Shown here one piece after another: positions 1 to 8,460 of a stretch of 64,000 nucleotides of DNA. Position 1 is the stretch's first letter. Each line of letters begins with the position of its first letter. The notes below the pieces were generated by a model, which was given only the letters and a program-made list of their open reading frames with translations, did no database searches and was not told where the DNA came from. The position numbers and the translations under genes were made by a program. The DNA is from Shimia sp049116215 (GTDB lineage Bacteria; Pseudomonadota; Alphaproteobacteria; Rhodobacterales; Rhodobacteraceae): contig NZ_JAGDZB010000003.1 in the NCBI RefSeq assembly GCF_049116215.1, positions 310,001-374,000 on the forward strand. Direction: 5' to 3'.

Positions 1-804
1 GCGGAAAAGGAAGAGGCGCAGCTGCGAAGTTCCAACCAGAAGTTGGCAGTTGAAGTAGCGGAGCGCAAAGCGGCTGAAGAGCGCTTGCAAAAGACGCAAA
101 AAGAGCTGGAACAGGCCAGCCGCTTGGCGGCGTTGGGACAGTTGTCGGCCTCGGTGACGCATGAGTTGGGCCAACCTATTGCCGCCATGCGCAATCATCT
201 GGCGGCGGCGGAGATCAATCCGCAAAATACGGCGCGGCTGGGGGGCGAGATCAGCGGGCTGGTGGGGCGTATGGAAGGCATCACGCGTCAGCTGAAGTTT
301 TTTGCCACGAGCAGCGAGGAAGCCTTTGAGGTGTTTGATCTGCGCGCGGCGATGCAGGCGGGGCTGACGCTTTTGGCGCCGAACATCGAGAAGGGCGCTG
401 TGGAGGTAGAAGTGCGGCAGCCTGACGAACCTGCTTGGGTGCGCGGCAACCGGTTGCGGCTGGAGCAGGTGATCACCAATGTGTTGCGCAATGCCTGTGA
501 CGCGATGGAAGAAGAGGACGCGGTGTCGCGCCTGTCTGTGACAGTTGGGCAGGAGGGCGCCGTTGCCTTCTTTGAAGTCGCAGATACTGGTCATGGGCTA
601 GGGGCTGCAAGCCTGCCAGATTTGCAGGAACCCTTTGTGACCACGCGGGCCAGTGGGCGCGGTATGGGGCTGGGCCTTGCGATTTCTGCCAGTATTATCA
701 AGGATCACGACGGCACGATGCAGGCAGAGGATCGGCCTGAAGGGGGCGCGGTATTCCGTGTGGAGCTGCCTGCGGTGCAGGACAACAACGAGCAGATGAT
801 ATGA
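1..804 (+). CDS. Sensor histidine kinase (DctB-like), 5' end outside window
   Basis: C-terminal 267 codons of a membrane-type sensor kinase; the reading frame is open from base 1, so the sensor part lies upstream of the window. A coiled-coil stretch rich in Glu, Lys and Ala leads into the H box (SVTHELGQPIAAMRNHL, phospho-acceptor His at about base 160). The ATPase domain then shows the N box (NVLRNACDAM), G1 (DTGHGL) and G2 (GMGLGLAIS). The HELGQPIAAMRNHL pattern is typical of the DctB group that senses C4-dicarboxylates. The stop overlaps the start of the following response regulator by four bases (ATGA), so the two are translationally coupled. A TRAP transporter follows and is the likely target. 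The actual ligand cannot be read from this fragment. Confidence 0.88.
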   Translation, partial: AEKEEAQLRSSNQKLAVEVAERKAAEERLQKTQKELEQASRLAALGQLSASVTHELGQPIAAMRNHLAAAEINPQNTARLGGEISGLVGRMEGITRQLKFFATSSEEAFEVFDLRAAMQAGLTLLAPNIEKGAVEVEVRQPDEPAWVRGNRLRLEQVITNVLRNACDAMEEEDAVSRLSVTVGQEGAVAFFEVADTGHGLGAASLPDLQEPFVTTRASGRGMGLGLAISASIIKDHDGTMQAEDRPEGGAVFRVELPAVQDNNEQMI

Positions 805-2141
805 GCGACGAGCAGCCTTTTAGCCTTTTGATTGTCGATGACGACAAATCCATGCGCCAATCCTTGTTGGCGTTGCTGGAGGCCGCTGGATGGCAGGCGG
901 AAGCCGTGCCGCGCGCTGATCGCGCGTTGGACAAACTTGGCGAGATGCATCCCGATGTGATCCTGTCGGATGTGCGCATGCCGGGGATGAGTGGGTTGGA
1001 GCTGTTGGCGCAGCTGGATCGCAATGTGGCACCACCCTTGGTGCTGATCTCAGCCCATGGGGATATTCCCATGGCGGTGCAGGCGATGCAGGCAGGCGCT
1101 TACAGTTTTGTTGAAAAACCCTATGAGCCACGCCGGTTGCTCACCATCTTAACCCATGCGGCGGAGCAAAGCCGGATGAAAGCCAGCAATGCACGGCTGA
1201 AGGAACGTCTGTTTGCACTGTCTGGTCTGGATCGGGTCTTGCTGGGACAAACAGCGGCGGTGATGGCCCTGCGTGAAGAAGTTTTGGACCTGTCGGGGCT
1301 GGGCGGCGCAGTCATGGTGCTTGGCGAGACCGGCACCGGCAAGGAATTGGTGGCAAGGGCGCTGCATGACCTCAGCGCGCGGTCGGATCGGCCGTTTTTG
1401 GCCATCAACTGCGCGGCGCTGCATCCGGACAGTTTTGAAGCGGAGATGTTTGGTGTGGCTGGCGGTGCCGAGGGGCGTCTGCAGGCGGCGTCTGGCGGCA
1501 CATTGTTTCTCGATGAGGTCAGCAGTTGCCCGCCGGTGGTGCAGGCCAAGCTGCTGCGAGTGATCGAGGATCAGCAGGTCTATCCGGTTGGCTCCGGCGT
1601 GCCGGTGAACGTGGACCTGCGGATTGTCTCGGCCACCAATGAGGATGTGGATCAGGCGGTGGCGGATGACCGGCTGCGCGCGGACTTGCTGTTTCGTCTG
1701 AATACGTTTGTTTTGCAGGTGCCGCCTTTGCGACAACGCCGCGATGATCTCTCTCTGCTGGCCGGGCATTTTTTGGCGGACTATGCTCAGATGCATGAAA
1801 TGGAGGCGCCGGAGTTGAGCCATGAGGATATGGCGGCGCTCTTGGCGCATGACTGGCCGGGTAATGTGCGCGAGTTGCGCAATGTCTGCGCGCGGCGGGT
1901 GATGGCCGCACGGCGGGGCGTCGGCTCGATGGCGGCGGCCTTGGCGGGGGATTTGGGCTCTGAGGATGTGCCGGACACGCTGCGCGAGGCGGTGGCCGCT
2001 TTTGAACGCGAGCTGATCGGCAAGGCGATCAAGGCGCATCAGGGGCGCATGGACGCGGCGGCGGCGGCATTGGGCATTGGGCGGCGGACGCTCAACGAGA
2101 AAATTGTGAAGCTGGGTCTTAACAAAGACGCGCTCTTGTAG
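801..2141 (+). CDS. DctD/NtrC-type response regulator lacking the GAFTGA loop
   Basis: 446 residues: receiver domain (acidic pocket VDDD near residue 13, phospho-acceptor in ILSDVRMPG near 52, Lys in VEKPYEP), AAA+ domain (Walker A GETGTGKE at 175-182, Walker B TLFLDE, arginine-finger region RADLLFRLNTF) and a C-terminal Fis-type HTH (AAAALGIGRRTLNEKI). Loop 1 is shortened: MFGVAGGAEGRLQAASGG runs straight from the ELFG-like motif to the GGTLFLDE region with no GAFTGA, the element that contacts sigma54. Rhodobacter capsulatus NtrC also lacks this element and works with the housekeeping sigma factor; by analogy this protein probably does not activate sigma54. It is coupled to the upstream kinase and probably controls the TRAP genes downstream. 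Confidence 0.9.
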   Translation: MSDEQPFSLLIVDDDKSMRQSLLALLEAAGWQAEAVPRADRALDKLGEMHPDVILSDVRMPGMSGLELLAQLDRNVAPPLVLISAHGDIPMAVQAMQAGAYSFVEKPYEPRRLLTILTHAAEQSRMKASNARLKERLFALSGLDRVLLGQTAAVMALREEVLDLSGLGGAVMVLGETGTGKELVARALHDLSARSDRPFLAINCAALHPDSFEAEMFGVAGGAEGRLQAASGGTLFLDEVSSCPPVVQAKLLRVIEDQQVYPVGSGVPVNVDLRIVSATNEDVDQAVADDRLRADLLFRLNTFVLQVPPLRQRRDDLSLLAGHFLADYAQMHEMEAPELSHEDMAALLAHDWPGNVRELRNVCARRVMAARRGVGSMAAALAGDLGSEDVPDTLREAVAAFERELIGKAIKAHQGRMDAAAAALGIGRRTLNEKIVKLGLNKDALL

Positions 2142-2152
2142 CGTAGAGCTCA

Positions 2153-2172
2153 CCCTGCGGAAATCCGCAGGG
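2153..2172 (+). other. Hairpin after the response regulator gene
   Basis: Perfect 8-bp inverted repeat (CCCTGCGG / CCGCAGGG, loop AAAT) 12 bases past the stop of the regulator. No T-run follows, so it is a transcript-end or mRNA-stability hairpin rather than a clear intrinsic terminator. Confidence 0.45.
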
Positions 2173-2263
2173 CAGGGGCGTTGCTCTGCGCAAATTCTCT
2201 CATTGGCATCTGTTGTGCCTTTGCGGCATGCTGTGGTCAGAAAAACGCAAATGGGAGGAAATT

Positions 2264-3274
2264 ATGCGTAAGATTTTGAGCCGGACGGCTGTGGCCGCTC
2301 TGTCGATGGCCTTTGTCACGGAAGCAATGGCAACCGAATGGAATGTGTCCTTGTGGGGTAAGCGCCGCGCGTTTACCGAGCATGTTGAGAAGCTGGCGGA
2401 GCTTGTCTCTGAAAAGACTGGCGGCGAGTTCACTCTGAACATCAGCTACGGTGGCCTGTCCAAAAACCGTGAAAACCTCGATGGCATCTCCATCGGCGCG
2501 TTTGAAATGGCGCAGTTTTGTGCCGGTTATCACCGCGACAAAAACCCATCCATCACTGTGATGGAACTGCCGTTCCTGGGCGTGAGCTCGCTGGAGCAGG
2601 AAATTGAACTGTCCATGGCGGTGTATCAGCACCCGGCGGCGGTTGAAGACCTGGGCCGCTGGAACGCAACCCTGCTGATGCCGTCCCCGCTGCCGCAGTA
2701 CAACCTGGTTGGCATGGGCGACGCGCCAGCCAAGCTGGATGACTTTGCCGGTCTGAGCGTGCGTGCCACCGGTGGTATTGGTAAAGCCATGGAAACCGTT
2801 GGTGCTGTGCCAACCTCCATGTCTGCGACCGAAGTGCGTCAGGCGATGGACAGCGGTGTTGTGAAGGCTGTGGCCTTTGCCCCCCACGCGCACATGTCTT
2901 ATGGCACCATCGAGAATGCGACCTGGTGGACCACCAACCTGAACCCAGGCACCGTGAACTGTCCAGTTGTTGTGAACTCCGATGCTCTGGCAGACCTGTC
3001 GGATGATCACCGCGCGGCGCTGTTGGGTTCTGTTGAGGAATCTCTGGACCACTATGTGACCACCTACAATGGCAAAACCATGGACGCGTGGGGCCCGGCT
3101 CTGGAAGAGCGTGGCATTGCAAAAGTGGCCTTCACAGACGCAGAGATTGCAGCCTTCAAAGAAGCTGCAGCGGCTCCTGCGGCCAAGGCTTGGATCGAAG
3201 AGAACACTGCGCGTGGCCTGCCTGCGCAAGAGCTCTATGATCTTGTGACTGGCATGATCGCAAACGGCAGCTAA
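2264..3274 (+). CDS. dctP: TRAP transporter substrate-binding protein DctP
   Basis: 336 residues, the usual length for the family. ATG at 2264 is chosen because GGGAGGAA lies six bases upstream and because the protein then begins with a clean Sec signal (MRKILSRTAVAALSMAF, cleavage near EAMA|TEW). The mature part has the DctP fold pattern, including the DDFAGLSVRATGG segment that precedes the conserved substrate-binding Arg. It captures an organic acid in the periplasm and delivers it to the DctQM membrane pair encoded next. The substrate is not certain; the adjacent DctB/DctD-like pair suggests a carboxylate. About 190 bases and a hairpin-rich repeat separate it from dctQ, a common arrangement that lets the binding protein be made in excess. 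Confidence 0.92.
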   Translation: MRKILSRTAVAALSMAFVTEAMATEWNVSLWGKRRAFTEHVEKLAELVSEKTGGEFTLNISYGGLSKNRENLDGISIGAFEMAQFCAGYHRDKNPSITVMELPFLGVSSLEQEIELSMAVYQHPAAVEDLGRWNATLLMPSPLPQYNLVGMGDAPAKLDDFAGLSVRATGGIGKAMETVGAVPTSMSATEVRQAMDSGVVKAVAFAPHAHMSYGTIENATWWTTNLNPGTVNCPVVVNSDALADLSDDHRAALLGSVEESLDHYVTTYNGKTMDAWGPALEERGIAKVAFTDAEIAAFKEAAAAPAAKAWIEENTARGLPAQELYDLVTGMIANGS

Positions 3275-3285
3275 GCTGACCGGTA

Positions 3286-3400
3286 GGCGGGGGCTCTGCC
3301 CCCGTCTCACACCATTCTGGTGTGAACCCCCCCCCGGGATATTTTGAGACTGTGANNCAGTCTCAAAATATCCCGGAGCGCGAGGCAGCGCCTCGCCCAT
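3286..3400. repeat. Intergenic palindromic repeat (family A) with two undetermined bases
   Basis: Stacked inverted repeats between dctP and dctQ: GGGGGCTCTGCCCCC, then CACACCATTCTGGTGTG, then a perfect 19-bp inverted repeat (3334-3352 with 3358-3376, core CCGGGATATTTTGAGACTG), then GCGAGGCAGCGCCTCGC. The five-base loop holds the two N at 3356-3357. The core GGGATATTTTGAGA recurs at 16925, 32311 and, in weaker form, at 20098 and 38939, so this is a dispersed family. It may limit read-through from dctP to dctQM. Confidence 0.75.
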
Positions 3401-3467
3401 AGCACATCAAAAGATGTGCAAAACCTGTGCGCCACAGGCGCTCACCATAAAAACAGCGGGAGGTCCC

Positions 3468-4100
3468 ATGGCCAGCGCAACTTCGGTGCTGACGGACAAC
3501 AGTACCCTCAGCAAAATCGACACGCAGTTCTACAAACTCGAAAAAGTCCTGGCTTTGGTGAGTGGGTTGGCGGTGTTTTCTTTGATGCTCATGGCGGTGT
3601 TTTCCGTCGCCGGGCGGAATTTCTTCAATGCGCCTTTGCCGGGCTATGTAGATTGGATCGAACAGGCTATGCCGCTCATTGCCTTTATGGGGGCGTCTTA
3701 CGTGATGCGGGATGGCGGTCACATTCGCATGGACATCCTGGTGGGGCAGCTCAAAGGGCGTGTGCTCTATCTGGTGGAGTTCATCACAACATCCGCCGTG
3801 CTCACCCTGATGGTCCTGTTGGTGTGGGGTACCTGGGCGCATTTTGATCGCAGCTTTGATTTTGGCGCGCCGATGTGGAGCCGGGACAGCTCCATGGACA
3901 TCGCTCTGCCGCTTTGGCCGGCCAAGCTTTTGGCGCCGGTGGCGTTTTCGGTGCTCTGTGTCCGCTTGGTGTTGCAGCTGTGTGCCTATGCCAAAGCGTT
4001 TGTCACCAATGCCACCACGCCGGTTGCGGTGCCCCTGATCATTGATGCCGCCACGCAGGCGGCGATGGAAGCGGAGCATGTCTCCGGCCATGAGTCCTAA
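3468..4100 (+). CDS. dctQ: TRAP transporter small permease DctQ
   Basis: 210 residues. The ATG at 3468 follows GGGAGG at a good distance; upstream in-frame codons have no ribosome site. Four hydrophobic segments are visible (about 32-54, 66-84, 105-128 and 150-172), as expected for DctQ. The stretch GRNFFNAPLPGYVDWIEQ is typical of the first loop. DctQ is the small membrane subunit that holds the binding protein and the large permease together. The start of dctM follows 14 bases after its stop, so the two are one operon. The N-terminal 25 residues and the hydrophilic C-terminal tail carry no recognised motif. Confidence 0.9.
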   Translation: MASATSVLTDNSTLSKIDTQFYKLEKVLALVSGLAVFSLMLMAVFSVAGRNFFNAPLPGYVDWIEQAMPLIAFMGASYVMRDGGHIRMDILVGQLKGRVLYLVEFITTSAVLTLMVLLVWGTWAHFDRSFDFGAPMWSRDSSMDIALPLWPAKLLAPVAFSVLCVRLVLQLCAYAKAFVTNATTPVAVPLIIDAATQAAMEAEHVSGHES

Positions 4101-4114
4101 GGAAGACCACGACT

Positions 4115-5515
4115 ATGGAACCGATTGATATTGGACTGGCGGTCTCAGGTGGCATGTTGCTGCTTGTGGTGCTGGGAATGCGGGTGGCCTTTGCCGCTGG
4201 TCTGGCAGGCATGGTTGGCCTGATCTGGATTTTCTGGGCCAAGTTTGGCTACGCGCCGGAACGGTTTGGCAAAGCACTGACCATCGCGGTGAAAACCGCA
4301 GGGCAGGTGCCACACTCCAAAGTGTCGAGCCAGGCGCTGAGCCTGATCCCGACGTTTATTCTGATTGGCTATCTGGCCTATTATGCAGGTCTCACCAAAG
4401 CGCTGTTTGAAGCGGCCAAACGCTGGTTGGCCTGGGTGCCTGGTGGCTTGGCAGTGTCCACGGTGTTTGCGACCGCAGGCTTTGCGGCGGTGTCTGGCGC
4501 CTCCGTGGCTACGTCGGCGGTGTTTGCGCGGATCGCGATCCCGGAGATGTTGGCGATTGGCTATGACAAACGCTTTGCTGCGGGTGTTGTGGCCGCTGGC
4601 GGCACCTTGGCATCCCTCATCCCACCATCTGCCATACTGGTGATCTATGCGATCATCGTGGAGCAGGACGTGGGCAAACTGTTGTTGGCCGGCTTTATCC
4701 CCGGTGCGTTTTCAGCGGTGATCTACGGGTTGTTGATTGTCGGCATGGCGATGACCATCAAAGGCTTTGGTCCCCCGGTGTCCGGCTTCACCTGGAAAGA
4801 GCGGTTTGCGTCTTTGCCACCAGCCTTGCCAATTGTGTTTGTGGTCGTGACCATCATCTTCTTTGTCTACAACCCGTTTGGCGGAGATGCCTGGGGCACG
4901 CCGACGGAAGGTGGGGCGATTGGGGCCTTTGTTGTCTTCTTGATGGCGCTGTATCGCGGCATGCGCTGGTCTCAGCTCAAAGACGCACTACTGGAAACAG
5001 CCAAACTGTCGGTGATGATTTTCACCATCATTTGGGGCGTGTTGATCTACGTGCGCTTCCTGGGGTTTGCCGATCTACCCAGTGCGTTCTCAGACTGGAT
5101 TGTCTCGCTGACCATGTCGCCGATGCTGATTTTGGTTTGCATCCTGTTGGCTTACGCGGTGCTGGGCATGTTTATGGATGCGATTGGCATGCTGCTGTTG
5201 ACCCTGCCGGTGGTCTATCCGGCGGTGATGGCGCTCAACGGGGGCGAAATGGTCTCTGCGGCTGACAGCACCTTTGGCATGAGCGGGCCGATGTGCGCGA
5301 TCTGGTTTGGCATTCTGGTGGTGAAGATGGCGGAGTTCTGTCTGATCACACCGCCAATTGGCCTGAACTGTTTTGTGGTGGCTGGTGTGCGTGATGACCT
5401 GAGCGTGCAGGACGTTTTCAAAGGCGTGACGCCGTTTTTCATTGCGGACGCCATCACCATCGCGTTGCTGGTGGCCTTCCCGGCGATTGTGCTGTGGTTG
5501 CCCAGCCTGGCGTAA
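4115..5515 (+). CDS. dctM: TRAP transporter large permease DctM
   Basis: 466 residues with about twelve hydrophobic segments, the usual size for the large TRAP permease. It has characteristic family stretches: the SLIPPSAILVIYAI motif near residues 168-181, the GGAIGAF turn in the middle of the chain, and LITPPIGLNCFVVAGV near the C-terminus. It moves the substrate across the inner membrane with sodium or proton symport, using the DctP and DctQ proteins encoded just upstream. GGAAG lies upstream of the ATG. A convergent hairpin and terB on the other strand follow, so dctM ends the operon. Confidence 0.93.
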   Translation: MEPIDIGLAVSGGMLLLVVLGMRVAFAAGLAGMVGLIWIFWAKFGYAPERFGKALTIAVKTAGQVPHSKVSSQALSLIPTFILIGYLAYYAGLTKALFEAAKRWLAWVPGGLAVSTVFATAGFAAVSGASVATSAVFARIAIPEMLAIGYDKRFAAGVVAAGGTLASLIPPSAILVIYAIIVEQDVGKLLLAGFIPGAFSAVIYGLLIVGMAMTIKGFGPPVSGFTWKERFASLPPALPIVFVVVTIIFFVYNPFGGDAWGTPTEGGAIGAFVVFLMALYRGMRWSQLKDALLETAKLSVMIFTIIWGVLIYVRFLGFADLPSAFSDWIVSLTMSPMLILVCILLAYAVLGMFMDAIGMLLLTLPVVYPAVMALNGGEMVSAADSTFGMSGPMCAIWFGILVVKMAEFCLITPPIGLNCFVVAGVRDDLSVQDVFKGVTPFFIADAITIALLVAFPAIVLWLPSLA

Positions 5516-5525
5516 AGAAAAGCCT

Positions 5526-5554
5526 GTCGGCCCTGCTTATGAAGCAGGGCCGAC
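5526..5554 (-). terminator. Strong hairpin between convergent dctM and terB
   Basis: Perfect 13-bp stem (GTCGGCCCTGCTT / AAGCAGGGCCGAC, loop ATG). Read on the minus strand it is followed by GGCTTTTCTT, so it acts most plausibly as the terminator of the terB transcript. It overlaps the last codons of terB and may also stop dctM transcripts. Confidence 0.65.
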
Positions 5555-5968
5555 GGGGGTATCTTCGGGCTTGATGCCCATCAGCTTGGAAATTTCCAGT
5601 AAGCTGGCGTCTTCGGCGGGGACGTGTTTGCCATCCGCTTCAATCACATCGACCATTTTCTGTGCCACTTCCAAGCGATGCGGGTAATCCACGTTTTCGC
5701 GGATCAAAAGAGCGAAGTCTGGCGTGCCCGGCGCGTTGTGCTCCAGCTTCTCGCAAGTGGCACGCAGTTTGGCAGCCTCAATGGGATTGAGGTCAAAGGT
5801 GGTCGCGAGAATGCGGTCGATCTCGCTGATTTCCAGCGCGTGATAGTTGTCATCCGCCTTCGCGACCCGCACCAGGAGCGCGCCGAGGGCGAGTTTCTCG
5901 TCCGGTTCTGGCAGCGGATCCGCATCGGTTTTTCCGCGCAGGCGGTCAAGCAGGTGGTCCCAGATCAT
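5537..5968 (-). CDS. TerB-family protein
   Basis: 143 residues, predicted all-alpha and acidic, matching the TerB (tellurite-resistance-like) fold. Conserved family features include LALGALLVRVAKADDNYHALE, with the acidic AxAD-type metal-binding loop, and VDVIEADGKHVPAEDA in the second half. The family binds divalent metal, and single-domain members such as this are widespread housekeeping genes of unknown role; resistance to tellurite should not be assumed. The start overlaps the stop of the upstream DUF1330 gene (ATGA), so the two are translationally coupled. Confidence 0.82.
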   Translation of the reverse strand: MIWDHLLDRLRGKTDADPLPEPDEKLALGALLVRVAKADDNYHALEISEIDRILATTFDLNPIEAAKLRATCEKLEHNAPGTPDFALLIRENVDYPHRLEVAQKMVDVIEADGKHVPAEDASLLEISKLMGIKPEDTPVGPAS

Positions 5969-6258
5969 GGATCATAGCCCTCGATGATGACGATGTCGCC
6001 GGCGCTAACTGGATCTCGCAGGGCTTTGGCGGCCTGATAGTCGGCGCTTTTGTAGCAGTCGAGCGCGGCCTGATAGCTGGGAAATTCAATCACCACATTG
6101 CGGCTGCGGGCGCTGCCTTCGGGGTTTTCAAACTGACCGCCACGGATCAGGAATTTGGCGCCGAAGTCTGCAAACGGTTTGGCGTTTGCTTGAACGTATT
6201 TTTGGTACCCGTCAATGTCATCCACATCCACGCGTCCGATCCAGTAGCCTTTGGCCAT
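5965..6258 (-). CDS. DUF1330 family protein
   Basis: 97 residues, a small ferredoxin-like dimeric alpha/beta barrel protein. MAKGYWIGRVDVDD, FLIRGGQFE, NVVIEFPSYQAALDCYKSAD and DIVIIEGY are typical of DUF1330. The ATG at 6258 follows AAGGGAGACCAG; further upstream codons in frame give no family-like sequence. Function unknown: the fold resembles small monooxygenase-like or ligand-binding dimers. Cotranscribed with terB, with a four-base overlap. Confidence 0.85.
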   Translation of the reverse strand: MAKGYWIGRVDVDDIDGYQKYVQANAKPFADFGAKFLIRGGQFENPEGSARSRNVVIEFPSYQAALDCYKSADYQAAKALRDPVSAGDIVIIEGYDP

Positions 6259-6325
6259 TCTGGTCTCCCTTGACGATTTTGTTTTTTGGCAGGGTGCCAA
6301 GCGGGAGGCGTGTTGGCAAGCGGAG

Positions 6326-7243
6326 TCAGGTTGGTTTTTTTGTGCGCAGGCGCGCAACGAGGCGGCCATCAAGAACAATCAGGCCAAGTGTGAGGAGGGC
6401 AAAACCAGCGTAGGCGCGCGGTGGCAGAGATTCGTTGAGGAATACGGTGCCCAGAAGAATGGCGACAGGCGGGATCAGCAGTGTGACCACAAGCAGGTTG
6501 CCGGAGCCTGCGGCGGCCAGCACACGGTAATAGAGCAGGTAGGCGGCTGCGGTCCCCAGAATAGCAGCGTAGGCGATTGCGGCCCATGTTGAGGCGGCAA
6601 GGCTGAGTGAGAAAGGCGCCTCCGTGATATGCGCCAATGGCAGGGCCAGGAAGGTGGTGCAGGTCAGCATGCCCGCGGAAGCCACCAAGGGAGAGCATCC
6701 CGCGAGGTGTTTGCGGGCCCAGACGCCGGCGAAGCCGTATGAGAGCGTCGCGAGCAGGGCTGCACCTTGGGCGAGGGAGCGTGGGTCCAGCGCAGTGAGA
6801 TGGCTAAGGCCAATGGCCATGGCAACACCACAGAAGCCAAGGCCGATGCCAAGAGTTTTGGCGAGCGTCAGGCGCTCGTCTGGCAGGAAGAGTGCCGCGA
6901 GCAGGACGCCCCAGAGCGCAGTGGCGGCATTGAAAATCGAGGCGAGGCCACTTTCAATGGAGAGCTGGGCAAAGTTGAGCAGGCTGAAGGGGACCAGGTT
7001 GTTGAGCAGCCCCATCACCAGAAACGCGCCCCAGAGACGTGGACTGCGGGGGAGAGTGGCACCGGTTGCCAAAATCACCAACCAAAGTAAAAGCGCGGCC
7101 CAGAGGGTTCTGTGGGCAACCAAGGTGATCGGACCGATCTCGTCCAGCGCAATGCGGTTGGCAAAGAAGACCGCGCCCCAGAGGATGGCCAGCAGGAAGA
7201 GTTCGGCCCAGACGCGGGGCGTGAGGTGTTTTTGTGTGCTCAT
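6326..7243 (-). CDS. EamA/DMT-family transporter
   Basis: 305 residues, ten predicted transmembrane helices in two EamA repeats (about 15-140 and 155-290). The family signature is seen in WAELFLLAILWGAVFFANRIALDEIGP and in the second repeat around ASTWAAIAYAAILGTAAAYLLYYRVL. Members export metabolites or amino acids; the substrate cannot be deduced. One of three unrelated-looking EamA genes in the window (others at 8505 and 21116). The reading direction matches the DUF1330-terB pair 67 bases downstream, which may be cotranscribed. Confidence 0.88.
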   Translation of the reverse strand: MSTQKHLTPRVWAELFLLAILWGAVFFANRIALDEIGPITLVAHRTLWAALLLWLVILATGATLPRSPRLWGAFLVMGLLNNLVPFSLLNFAQLSIESGLASIFNAATALWGVLLAALFLPDERLTLAKTLGIGLGFCGVAMAIGLSHLTALDPRSLAQGAALLATLSYGFAGVWARKHLAGCSPLVASAGMLTCTTFLALPLAHITEAPFSLSLAASTWAAIAYAAILGTAAAYLLYYRVLAAAGSGNLLVVTLLIPPVAILLGTVFLNESLPPRAYAGFALLTLGLIVLDGRLVARLRTKKPT

Positions 7244-7295
7244 GAGTTTGGTTTAGCTGGTTAAGCTGTAGCACTCACTCCGAAACCTGCGCAAA

Positions 7296-7323
7296 GAAAA
7301 AGCCCCGCCGGTGGGGCGGGGCT
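7296..7323 (-). terminator. Intrinsic terminator of the fadL-type gene
   Basis: Stem AGCCCCGCC / GGCGGGGCT with a short loop at 7301-7323. On the minus strand it is followed by a run of T (AAAAA at 7296-7300 on the plus strand). It lies 26 bases past the stop of the porin gene and separates it from the EamA gene downstream. Confidence 0.85.
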
Positions 7324-7348
7324 CTCACGTTTTGTACTAAACCAATGT

Positions 7349-8392
7349 TTAGAAACGGTAGCCGAGGCGGATTCCGGCACCCCAAGCGGTGCTGTCGTTG
7401 AAGTCGACGGTGGAAGTTGCGCCGGTGCGGAAGAACTGGTCACCAAGCATCGCGTAGGTCAGACCACCAGAGACCGAGAATTTCTCGTTAACCTGATAGG
7501 TGGCGCCCAAGCCGATGCTTGTGGATCCTGTAGTCGGTGACAACAGTGTTGTGGTTGGACGAGTACCGGATTTTTCATAACCCAGCTGGAGCGCAAGAGA
7601 CAGTTTGTCGTTGATCTGACGTCCAACACCCAGAGAGTATTCGATGGTGTCATCGGTAAAGTTCACCCAGTTGCCGTCGGTTGTGTCCAGCGAAAAACCG
7701 CCCCAACCAGCCCAACGCACGGAACCAAACACCAGAGTGTTGGCAGCGACGCCGGTTTGGAAATCCAAGTTTACGCTTTCTGGGAAATCAACGTCAAAGG
7801 TGCGCGGCGAAACCACATTGTGAGTGCCCTCAAAGCCGCTTTTGATCGAGTTGGCATAAGTCAGAGCGACGCGAAGTGCGATCTCTGGTTTTTCGTAAGC
7901 GACACCAAGCACACCGCCCCAGTCGTAGTCGCTGCTAGCGTCCAAAAGGCCAAGGCTGGAGGTGATATTGCCTTTCACTTTCAACGCACGTGCACCGCCG
8001 TGAATACTAAAGCCATTGCCGAAGTTGTATTGAACCAAAGCTGTCAGAGCGTCACTGTTGATGTCCGCGCCGCCACCGGTGAACGGGCCGTTGGTATAAG
8101 CAACATGCGCACCAAAGGGCTGATCGTAAATCAGCGCAATGTCCCAGTTTTCGTTGATTTCGTGCTTATAGCCAAACGACAGGTTGTTGTAGGACGGCAA
8201 AACGTCGGTTGTGTGCGTCACACCGCTGGTCGAGCCGTCAACACTTGGGCTGACGTGCTGCCATGTAAACTGTGCGTAGTTGCCTTCTTCAAAGAGGATG
8301 TTGACCCCTTGGCCGGAGCGGTCGATGCCGCCTGCAAAAGACGTGCCAGCGACCAGTGTCAGTGCAGTGGCTCCCCATAGCGCTTTTTTCAT
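7349..8392 (-). CDS. OmpP1/FadL-family outer membrane transport protein
   Basis: 347 residues with a signal peptide (MKKALWGATALTLVAGTSFA|GGIDRSGQ) and alternating beta-strand pattern ending in an aromatic residue (IRLGYRF), the outer-membrane insertion signal. The mature N-terminus GGIDRSGQGVNILFEEGNYAQF is typical of alphaproteobacterial FadL-like proteins. The family forms 14-strand barrels that let hydrophobic compounds, such as fatty acids or aromatics, cross the outer membrane laterally. Monocistronic: it has its own terminator at 7296-7323 and an upstream region with a possible CtrA site at 8461. Confidence 0.9.
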   Translation of the reverse strand: MKKALWGATALTLVAGTSFAGGIDRSGQGVNILFEEGNYAQFTWQHVSPSVDGSTSGVTHTTDVLPSYNNLSFGYKHEINENWDIALIYDQPFGAHVAYTNGPFTGGGADINSDALTALVQYNFGNGFSIHGGARALKVKGNITSSLGLLDASSDYDWGGVLGVAYEKPEIALRVALTYANSIKSGFEGTHNVVSPRTFDVDFPESVNLDFQTGVAANTLVFGSVRWAGWGGFSLDTTDGNWVNFTDDTIEYSLGVGRQINDKLSLALQLGYEKSGTRPTTTLLSPTTGSTSIGLGATYQVNEKFSVSGGLTYAMLGDQFFRTGATSTVDFNDSTAWGAGIRLGYRF

Positions 8393-8460
8393 GTTGATGT
8401 GTCCCGTGGTTTTTGAGTGTTTTTTTATTTGTGACCATCAGGCTATTCGCGCAACTTTGT

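Noticed and set aside
698..2153. Long minus-strand frames opposite the regulator gene
   Set aside because: Products are His/Arg-rich, typical of antisense shadows in GC-rich coding sequence.
5537..5968. Tellurite resistance operon
   Set aside because: A lone TerB-like gene beside DUF1330, no other ter genes.
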